This document shows positions 55,089 through 64,000 of a stretch of DNA of 64,000 nucleotides, one piece after another. Under the pieces are notes generated by a model, which was given only the letters and a program-made list of their open reading frames with translations, searched no databases and was not told the origin of the DNA. The DNA is from Plasmodium relictum (Eukaryota; Apicomplexa; Aconoidasida; Haemosporida; Plasmodiidae), in assembly GCF_900005765.1 (NCBI RefSeq), contig NC_041691.1, positions 1,364,001 through 1,428,000 on the forward strand, given 5' to 3'. Each line of letters starts with the position of its first letter. Positions within the stretch are counted from its first letter, which is position 1. Made by a program: the position numbers and the translations under genes.

Positions 55089-56480
55089 TTACATACCTTT
55101 TTTATTCCTTAAAATTTCTTTAATTAACGAATCTATAGTTATATTGTCAAGAATACTTTGAATAACTTTATTTAATGTTGAGATATCATTAGGAATATTT
55201 TTATCATATCGAATTTTTTGAGCAATCCATCCTCCTTCTATTTCAGTTTCAGTTGAATTATCATTTTTACGTATAGAATATATATTTTTTGAAACATAAT
55301 AGCATTCAATAATATAATGAGAAATTTTATTATTAAGAGCTAATTGTAGCAATTCTTTATATACATCCCCATACTGCGCTAAATAGCATTTATAGGATGT
55401 TCTTACTCCGTTAATAGAAATGAATAATTCAAATTTATTTGGTAAATTATTTTCGTCATAAACAGTTTCTATTCCAAAATCCACTGTATTTAAATTTAAA
55501 GGTTTCCATTTTAGTAAATGATAAAAATTTCCTGTTACATAAGAAGAATTTAAAGGTGTAAAAATAATACCATCTGATGGATGGGGTAACTTTTTCATTA
55601 TTTTTGTTAATTCACATATTTTATCAATGCTATAAAAATCCTTTAAATAAATTTCAAATGGGCAATCATTATCATAATTTGTAGATGAATATGATGAGCT
55701 AATATTATCATTAATATCACAGTCACTGTAGCTAATTTCATTGCCTATATTAATGCTACTATTACTTTTTTCATAAGTATAATTAGTTTCATTATAATTT
55801 GTATCATTTATATTAGAAATATCTGAGATATTTATATTATTGTTTACTTTTGTATCCAAACTTCCACTTTCTTCATCATATTCATTGGTAGAATTGTATT
55901 TTCTTTTCTTTATGCTTACATCATCATATACTGATTCTAATGAATGATTAAAATTTTTATTTTTAAAATTTTTTTTTTTATAAATTTTCAAAGGAGTTAT
56001 AACATTATTATAGACATATGTTAATCTATCTAAATAAGAAAGATTTGTTATATCCTTTCTTTGTATGTATAGTCCATCATAAATTAAATAAACAATTTTT
56101 TTTTCTTCAATACCTCTTTTTTCATCAAAAACTATATCCTCTACTAATTCTCCATCTAGTAAAGTTAACTGTTGTTTTTTTGATAAATCTTCCTTCATTG
56201 GAATATGCATATCATTTTTAAAAATTTCATAATTTCTATCAATTAAAAATGTAGTATTAGACGCTATAAATAAAAAATATCTAACTCCATCTGTTTTTTC
56301 ACATATTATGTATTCCTTTCTAAATAAATTCTTTATATTATGGTTTGTTAAGGAAACCGGGTTACTACCAGGAAATCCCTTTCTTTTCCATTTTAGCATT
56401 TCATTTATTTTTGATCTAATTTTTTCTTTTAAAAACTCATTTTCTATTTTTTCACCAGGATTATATATATCGAATATCAT
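55089..56480 (-). CDS. mRNA-capping enzyme, guanylyltransferase
   Basis: 463 residues. It transfers GMP from GTP to the diphosphate end of nascent mRNA. The covalent nucleotidyltransferase motifs are in order: motif I EKTDGVRY with the GMP-accepting Lys62, IIIa-like TTFLIDRNYEI, III LLDGELV (DGEL 109-112), IV SDGIIFTP (303-307), and V LLKWKP (322-327). Near the C terminus GGWIAQKIRYDKNIPN matches the OB-fold motif VI (R-x-D-K-x-x-P-N). There is no triphosphatase domain, so it is monofunctional like the fungal enzyme. An Asn/Ser/Tyr-rich insertion of about 105 residues (about 168-275) separates motifs IIIa/III from IV. A strong splice donor (G|GTATGT) overlaps the stop codon region, so a short extra 3' exon is possible. 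The family is secure. Confidence 0.95.
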   Translation of the reverse strand: MIFDIYNPGEKIENEFLKEKIRSKINEMLKWKRKGFPGSNPVSLTNHNIKNLFRKEYIICEKTDGVRYFLFIASNTTFLIDRNYEIFKNDMHIPMKEDLSKKQQLTLLDGELVEDIVFDEKRGIEEKKIVYLIYDGLYIQRKDITNLSYLDRLTYVYNNVITPLKIYKKKNFKNKNFNHSLESVYDDVSIKKRKYNSTNEYDEESGSLDTKVNNNINISDISNINDTNYNETNYTYEKSNSSINIGNEISYSDCDINDNISSSYSSTNYDNDCPFEIYLKDFYSIDKICELTKIMKKLPHPSDGIIFTPLNSSYVTGNFYHLLKWKPLNLNTVDFGIETVYDENNLPNKFELFISINGVRTSYKCYLAQYGDVYKELLQLALNNKISHYIIECYYVSKNIYSIRKNDNSTETEIEGGWIAQKIRYDKNIPNDISTLNKVIQSILDNITIDSLIKEILRNKKGM

Positions 56481-58892
56481 TATTAATAAAAAAAAAAAAA
56501 AATTTTTTTTTTTTATTTTTTTTTAAATAAAAATTTATATATTTTTATTTTATTCTGTTTTTCTTTTTTGAATTGTATTGCATTTTATAGGTATCCATTT
56601 CCTTATTTTTTTCAATCATTAAAAATTCTATTATTTACTCTTTTTTTTTCCCATTTATTAAAAATTTATATAATTTTTCTTTCAATAACCTAAAATTTAT
56701 ATATTTGTAATTTTATTTTATTTTATTTTTTTTTAAATTCAATTTAAATAATAATAGATTTAATTATTTTTTTTTTTTTTTTGATACATTCATATTAATA
56801 CATTTGCTTACTTGCATTAATCCAAAATTTATATATATGTATTTTACTTCTTACATTAATTCAAAATATAATTGCACTTCTTTTTTTTCATTTCTTTAAC
56901 TAAACTTTAAGCTTTGTTATTAATCTTTACAATTGAACTTTTTGAAGTTATTCTTTAACAAATGAAAATAACATTCTGTTTTAATGGAGGTTCTTAATAT
57001 TTTAATTTATTTTTTTTTATCTTAATTTTTTATTTTTAAAATACTATATCATTATGATGTTTAAATATTAAATATATACAAAAAATTAAAAAGTCAATTT
57101 TAGCTTTTTTTTAAAGTAAATATTTTCAAATATATATGTTTTTCAAAAATATATAAATTCCTTTAATTATAAAGTTGCCATATACACATAATTTGCTTAT
57201 TTATATGTATTTAATAAACTTTAAAAAATAAAAAATATAATACATATAAACAAACATGTAATATTTTGTGTTGATAAAATTATTAGATTATTTTCTGTAA
57301 TTTTTGTAGTATTCTTTTGCATGTATAAAAATTTGTTATCTCATTTTTATTTTATTTTTGCAAATGTGTGTATTTATTTATTTTAATAATTACATATACA
57401 CATTTAATAAAATTTTCGTTTGTTTTTTAAAAAGAATATATAACATTTAAAATCAATTTTAAGGCTTTTTTTTTTTTTTTTTATTTCTTTTTAAATTTTA
57501 TATTTTTAACAGTTTAAATAAAAAAAAAAAAAAAAAATTTTTAAAATAAGAATAAATCTTATTAACTATTCAATATTTAATTTGTAATTTAATATAAATC
57601 ATATATAATATAGAATGTAGAAAGTATAATTAAAAAAAATTGGGAAATTGCTATAAAAAAGAAAAAACTTTATATATACGTGTTTATTTTTATATGTGTA
57701 AAAAATTTATAATAAATTATACTAAGTTAAAAGGTGATCATATAAATATTTTTTTATATATTGAAAGTTCAATTAAATTTAAAATATAGATGATTAAGTT
57801 TATTTTTATAATAATATTAGTAACAAATTATATAATTTAAACTTAGGATAACAATATACATTTCATCTTTTTCATTTTTTTACGATAAACATATTAAAAA
57901 AAAAAAAAGAAAAAGAGGAAATTATAAAAATAAATTTTTAATTAAAAATACTATTATTTATTCATGAATATTTTATTTACAAATTTGTTATGTATGTATA
58001 TTTTTCTATTATTTCTTTATAATTCTTTATCAAATGCTTATTATATCAGTTAAATACGTTATGTAGAATAAGAATAAGCTACTATACTATTTAATAAAAT
58101 CATTTTATTAATATTTTTTTCTTTTTTTTGTTTTTATTATCTAATTACCGTCATATATATATAAATATATATATATTTCTTTTAACATCGTTCATATATA
58201 TTATGATTAATTATTATATGAAATTTCAACTTAATTTATTCATTTTATTATTTTAAACTATTTAATATGTTTTTTTAATATATTTTGACATATATTTTTA
58301 TACATATTATTTAATAAGAATTATAATATATTTTGAGTTATTTTAATTTCTTATTATTAAAAAAATTTTATAAATATATATTCTTCTACTTTATATTATT
58401 TATTTATTTTTTTTTTAATAAAAATTTGTAATTAACACATTTGAGCTTACATAAAAGGTATAGTATATATAATATATATTTTATATACATCTATATATAT
58501 TTTTTTTATTATTTTTAAAAAATTATATTAAAGTGATATATCATTAAAGAATATAGACAGTAGAAATTAATTTTTATGTTAGAATATTGTATAATCTAAT
58601 GATATAATTTGTTTTTTTGTATTTATTAATTTATAGTTTTCTTTTATATTTTTTCATTTTATTAATAAAGAAGCATGTTTTTTTCTTACAATTTGATATA
58701 ATTCTTCATTAAATGAACATAATATGTGATGTTCTTATTTTTTTTTTATTGTTTTTTCTTTTAAATTGTCCATACCTTACTATATAATAAATGTGAATCT
58801 TTCTTTTTTTTTTGTATTTATTTTCATACGAAAACATTTTTTATTTAATCTTTATTTTTTTTTTAAAAAAAAAGTGCTAACTTTTACTTTTT
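56481..58892. other. long divergent intergenic region
   Basis: 2.4 kb between the divergent starts of the guanylyltransferase (-) and ABC1 kinase (+) genes, expected to carry both promoters. It is T-rich near the minus-strand gene and AT-mixed elsewhere. I see no coding frame or structured RNA. Confidence 0.5.
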
Positions 58893-59356
58893 ATGATGAA
58901 TCAATACGACCAATGGAATCGTAAAATTCGGGTTTGAATGAAATTAATGGAAAAAAAAAAAATAATTCTTAATTTGTATTATATAGATATAAAAAATAGA
59001 TCTAATTAATAACAAAAATAACTATAAATAAACATTGTAATAAATAGAAACATAGAAATAGAAAAGGATTAATATTAATATACATAATATATATATTTAT
59101 ATATGCAACTTAAAAAAAAAAATTGATAAAATTCTTAGTTTTTACAATTTAATGAGAAGTATATGTTTTTTTTTATTTTTTCTAGACCATATGGTATTGT
59201 AGTAGTCTTTATGTTGAATATAAAAATGCCTTGAGAAAATCAAAAAAGATGTCAGTTGATAAAAAGACAGAATATTGGGAGAAAAAACATGAAGAATTTG
59301 CGACAAAGATGTTAAATAATATATATGAATTAAAAGGTGAATAAAATTAAAAAAAA

Positions 59357-59412
<56 letters not shown>

Positions 59413-60309
59413 TAAAGAGAATGTAAAAAAAAAATCCAAAAAATATATATATTCTTATATATATATATTTAATTTTAATAAATCTTTATTTCATTAGGAT
59501 GGTGGGTTAAAGTAGGACAATTTTTAAGTACTCAAGAAAATATTATGCCAGTAGCATATATAGAAAAGTTTACAAAATTACAAGATATGATGCCTACATC
59601 TTCTTTTGATAAAATAGAAGCTATTTTAAAAAAAGAATTAGGTAATTTTTTTTTTTTTTTTTTTTTTTAGTTAGCACTTATATACTATATTATAATTAAC
59701 TTTTATGTTTTTTATTTGGATTAGGAAATATATATGATTTATTTGAGTACATTGACGAGGAGCCATTGGCGAGCGCATCTATAGGACAAGTCCATCGAGC
59801 TAAACTAAAAAAAAATGAAAAAGATTTAAGTCTTATTGGAAATGACAATAAAAAAAAATATAATGTTATAATAAAAATACAACATGAAGGAATAGATCAA
59901 TTTTTATCTTCAGATATAAATACACTAAAAAAAGTCTCATGGGCATTTGGATTAATTGATAAAAATTTTTATTTTAGTGATTTTATCGATGAATGGCAAG
60001 ATTCTGCTTCTCGTGAATTAAATTATAGATATGAATTATATCATCAAATATTAGCTTATAATACTTATAAAAAATCAGGAATTCATTTAAAAATACCTAG
60101 AATATATTGTGCTTTAACAACTACTAAAGTGTTAGTAATGGAATACATAAAAGGATTTAAAATAACAGATTCTGATTCAATTAAAAAATATAATGTAGAC
60201 AAATATAAACTAGCTTATGAAATAATTGATTATTTTGCTTATCAAATTCATAATGACGGTTTTTTTCATGGAGATCCTCATCCAGGAAATATTTTAGTTA
60301 TGTTAGAAG

Positions 60310-60342
<33 letters not shown>

Positions 60343-63300
60343 ATGACAATTATAAAATTAAAGAGAAGGCTAATTCTGATCTTTTGTCCTATAATATGCC
60401 TAATTTATCTGAGGACAATCTTATAGAATCAAAAAATTTTAATTTAAAAACAAAAAGCCCAAAGAAGTTAATGGATTCACTATCTAAATCATTCAGTTTT
60501 GTTGACTATTCCTTTACTAAAAATTTTGATTCTGATTATAAAAAAAAAAAATATGACTCAATTAAAAGTGAAAATATGAGTGATGATTTAAATATGATAA
60601 GAAAAGGTGTTTCTAAATCCGAAGAATTTATTTCATATAGAAATTCAAGCGAAAAATTATCAAAAGAAATAAAAAGAAAATTAGAAAAAAAGCATTATAA
60701 TAAATCAATTGGTAATAATAATATTATTACTCAAAAAAGGAATATATTTTTAGTAAATAATGAGAATAAAGATCATATTAAAAAAAAAAAAGAAAAAAAA
60801 AAAAAAAAGAAACAATATTCTTTCCTGCCTGTTATAATTGATTGGGGATTAATAAAACAGTTAGACAGTGTTATGAAAGTGGCATTTTGTAAATTAATTT
60901 ATAACATCAGCTGTATGAATGTTTTAAATATTATAGAAGCTTTTGAAGATATGGGTTTTTGTTTTAAGGAAGATTTTACATATGATCCGGAAATATATAT
61001 TGAAAATTTGAAAAGATTTTTCTTAAAAAAATTAGAAGAATCAAGCAATAAATTAAACGATGGACAGAAAGAAAATGCTACTTCCAATGAAGAAATAAAT
61101 AAAAATAAAAATATGGAAATATTAAAGAACATTGAAAAAAAAGATGTATTAGATAAAAACCCAGTTAGTGATGTACCTAAGGATATTATATTTTTTATTA
61201 GAGTAGCTTCATTACTACATGGTTTATGCAGTCAGTTAGATGTGAAAATAAATTATTTAAGTATTTTTTCTAGAAGAGCAAAAGAAGCATTAGAAAAAAT
61301 TTATAATCCAATAAATAATTCTATATATACAATCCCTATTGATAAAACTCCTAATACCTTTTTTGAGAAAAGAATTCATAATTTCATAAAAAATTTATAT
61401 GATCAAAATAAAATATTAGGATGCCAAATAGCCATTATACATAAAAAAAAATTGGTTGTTAATACATGTATAGGAGTAACCAGTACTACTGACAAAAGAC
61501 CAATCACAAAACATTCTTTATTCAATGGATATTCTTTAAATAAAACTATTTTAACAATTGCTTTATTACATTTAATTTGTAATTCAGTAAATGAGCATAA
61601 TTCAGCAGAAAGTGTTTTTTTATGTCTTAATAAAGATAAAAAGAAAAATAATGAAGAAAAAAGAAAAACAGAAACAAATAATATAAATGAAAAGACAATA
61701 AAGGAAAACACAAGTAAGTTTGTTAGTGAAAAGTTTAGTGAAATTAATAAAATTGAATATGATTATTTTTCTTCAAAAAAAAAAGAAAATATTTATTTTG
61801 AAGATTTAAATTCAGAAAAAAAAAAAGATATAGTTTTTAATACTGTTAGAAGTAGTAGTTATAATAATAAGAGAAATTTTATTTATGATGACAATAAGCA
61901 GAAAAATTTTAATGATACCAATGATATTTATAGTAAAGACAATACAATATGCAATAATATATTAAATAAAAGTATACTAAAAGATATAGAATCAAAACAA
62001 ATAAAAAATTTCAAAAATACAATAAATGATTATATATGTAATTATTGGGATGGTTTTATTTGTAATAATAAGAAAAATATAACAATCAAAGATGTTTTAA
62101 CTCTTAAATGCTTTATAAGAAAACCATTTCATGATAAAATTACTCTAAGCAAATTTATTGATTATGATAAAATGATTAATATGATAGAAAATTCGAAAAA
62201 TTACAAAATAAAAAGTAAATCTTCAAAATATGGAGAATATTTATATTTAATTGATTCATATATTATAGCTGAATTAATACGTAACATTTCAGGTTTAAAA
62301 TATTATGAATACATTTATAAATACATCGTTAAACCATTACACCTAACAGAAGAAATGTTTGTTCCTATTCCCACATATTTATTAAATAATAATGAAGAGA
62401 AATTAAAAAGAAAGAATCAATTAATTAGTGAAAAAGGAAAAAAAAATAAAAAAAATATAAAATTAAATACACATAAAGAACATACATCTAATGTTAATAT
62501 AAGTAATGACTTAGCTTCTCATTCATTTTCGCGTGGAAATGATATTAAAATAAAAAGTAGCATTCCTGATATTTTTAATGATATGGATCAAGAAAAGTAT
62601 ATCAATATTCATTATAATGATGATATAAGACATATAGGTAATATTGAAAAAAATAATTATACAAAAAAAAAAAATAAAAATTTTAACAAAAAAAAAATAG
62701 CTAAAAGAAGATATGTAAGTGTAGATGTTTATTATTCCATGAAAAAGAAAAAAGATGACGATACTATGATTTTAAAAAATTCAAATAATATAGTAAAAAA
62801 TATAGGTTTTATAAATATATTACCTGATTCTAGCAAAGAATTTTCTTATCAAGATAATATAGAAAAGGATAGGGATATAAAACTATATTCTCAGAATAAT
62901 GGAGAATTATGCAAAGAAGATGGTAATAATAATATATATAATAGAAAAAGTGAACTAAGTATTTTAATTAATAATGAAAGTTTTCAAAAGGTATATGAAA
63001 AAGGATTTATTTCCAATAGTATTTTAGAAAGTAATTTAAAAAATAGAAATACTTTAAGTTTTAAAAATAAGTTTTTAAATCATGTAGATAATTTAAAAGT
63101 GAAAACAAAAAAAATAAACGATTCAATAAAAAATATATATGAAAACAATGAAAATATATTTTTAAAAAAAATTTTTTCTTCACAAAAAAAAGGGGATATT
63201 AAAAATGATAGTGATAATGCTGCAACTACTATTAATACTACAGTTACTACTAATGATAATACAAAAAATAACGATAATATCAATAAAATCATTAAAAAAA

Positions 63301-64000
63301 AAAGTAGTTCAAAAGAAGTAATAGAAGAAAATAAGTGGATTATGAAAAATACGAAAAAAATATTTTCTAACCTTAGAGAGGTGGGAAAAAATAAAAAAAT
63401 TTTATTAAGTAGCAATGAATTAAGTATTAATAGAGGATCAAAAAGGAGAACGCAAAGCTGTACAAATTGCAAAATGATAAAATATAACATAAGATATAAT
63501 AATAATAATAGAATTGAAAATTTCACTGATTCAAATGGTGTTGTATTCAAATACCAAAATGATACAAATAAATTAGTTGATTACAATGTAGATTTTTTTC
63601 CTTGTACTTTTTTAAATAATTTTAATGAAAATTTTGAAAATGATTCAAGAAACCTTTTTTATAATTTAGAAGAAGGGAGAAAATTTTATAAATTTACTTT
63701 TGATAATAACATAAAAACATTATTTGAGAATATAGATACAAAAACTAGTGGAGATGAATCAGTAAATAGTATATTAAAGGAGAAATATAATGATTGTCAG
63801 AAAAAAAATAATAAATATACAAAAATTTTTAAATATATTAAGGAATTAAGAAATAGTTTAAGAGAAAAAGAAAAAAAAAGAAAAACAAGTTTTCCTCTTT
63901 TAAAAAAAATAGAAGAGAAAAATAGTAACTCTATTAAAGAAGAAGAAGAATTAAAAAAAGATGAAGAACTTATGAAAAATTTAATTGAATATAAATATTT
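58893..64000 (+). CDS. ABC1/COQ8-like atypical kinase fused to a beta-lactamase-like domain (3' end outside window)
   Basis: Exons 58893-58931, 59186-59336, 59498-59641 and 59725 to the window end, GT-AG and phase-consistent; the last exon is still open at base 64000, about 1537 residues so far. ABC1 (ADCK/COQ8) motifs are all present: KVGQ (68-71; family K-x-G-Q), the Ala-rich loop PLASASIGQVH (125-135), the VIIKIQH lysine (162), MEYIKG, the catalytic loop HGDPHPGN (293-300), and DWG (484-486) in place of DFG. About 180 Lys/Asn-rich residues, starting with poly-Lys, split the catalytic loop from DWG. After the kinase comes a serine beta-lactamase-type domain: GCQIAIIHKKKLVVNT, SLNK (Ser715-Lys718; S-x-x-K), ITIKDVLTL, then SYIIAELIRNISGLKYYEYI and KPLHLTEEMF. 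ABC1 proteins support coenzyme Q synthesis in mitochondria. Confidence 0.88.
59361..59409. repeat. (AT)n microsatellite in intron 2 of the ABC1 kinase gene
   Basis: About 24 AT dinucleotides fill the middle of the 161-nt intron between exons 2 and 3 of the ABC1-like gene. Confidence 0.85.
60309..60340 (+). repeat. in-frame poly-A tract encoding poly-Lys
   Basis: A run of A from 60310 to 60340 inside exon 4 of the ABC1-like gene encodes about ten lysines right after the HGDPHPGN catalytic loop. The downstream frame (DDNYKIKEK... DWG) is kept, so the run is translated as assembled. A one-base error here would break the gene. Confidence 0.8.

Noticed and set aside
1-64000. tRNA, rRNA, CRISPR arrays, transposons or telomeric repeats
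   Set aside because: I looked for GC-richer folded segments, regularly spaced direct repeats, transposase-like or reverse-transcriptase-like motifs and GGGTT[TC]A repeats, and found none. The only arrays are AT microsatellites, homopolymers and coding low-complexity repeats.

Overview
The window is a protein-coding, extremely AT-rich (roughly 80% or more A+T) piece of a nuclear chromosome from a malaria parasite (genus Plasmodium). The evidence is the long poly-A/T and (AT)n intergenic tracts, short introns with polypyrimidine acceptors, Asn/Lys-rich low-complexity insertions inside otherwise conserved proteins, and the set of genes itself. From memory, the gene order (metacaspase-like, SEY1, HIT zinc finger, DIM1, serine palmitoyltransferase, Nova-like KH protein, uracil-DNA glycosylase, Lon, SmB, ubiquitin hydrolase, guanylyltransferase, ABC1 kinase) matches one block of P. 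falciparum chromosome 14. I could not check this, and the species cannot be fixed by eye; the base composition fits P. falciparum relatives or avian malaria parasites.

Layout. 1-922 (+): the 3' end of a metacaspase-like gene. 2819-5461 (+): SEY1, an ER-shaping GTPase. 6386-7570 (-): a four-exon small membrane protein. 8867-9482 (+): a two-exon HIT zinc-finger protein (ZNHIT1/SWC6-like). 9926-11065 (-): rRNA dimethyladenosine transferase. 14686-16407 (+): serine palmitoyltransferase. 18118-20703 (+): an unknown tail-anchored-type protein. 21475-24862 (+): a three-exon polytopic membrane protein that looks like a divergent ALG6/ALG8 glycosyltransferase. 25742-28774 (-): an Asn-rich protein carrying what looks like a Barentsz/CASC3 motif. 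31701-32705 (-): a triple-KH RNA-binding protein. 36364-37023 (-): three-exon RNA polymerase I/III subunit AC19. 37517-39544 (-): an unknown three-exon protein. 41509-42453 (+): uracil-DNA glycosylase with a PIP box. 42979-46242 (+): mitochondrial Lon. 47088-48157 (+): two-exon SmB. 49890-54023 (+): USP-family deubiquitinase. 55089-56480 (-): mRNA guanylyltransferase. 58893 to beyond the window end (+): a four-exon (so far) ABC1/COQ8-like kinase fused to a beta-lactamase-like domain.

The genes are monocistronic and functionally mixed, as is usual in this genus; I see no operon. Several make RNA-processing or transcription machinery (SmB, guanylyltransferase, AC19, DIM1, KH protein, Btz-like protein). 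Two are likely mitochondrial (Lon, ABC1 kinase). Three act in ER/lipid/glycan biology (SEY1, SPT, ALG6-like). No tRNA, rRNA, mobile element or CRISPR array was seen.

The observations most worth following are: (1) the ALG6/ALG8-like protein in a genus reported to lack these enzymes, with the family's signature motifs replaced; (2) the Btz/CASC3-like motif hidden near the N terminus of a 1010-residue Asn-rich protein; (3) the ABC1 kinase-beta-lactamase fusion; and (4) four genes whose exons had to be joined by hand to give consistent reading frames.
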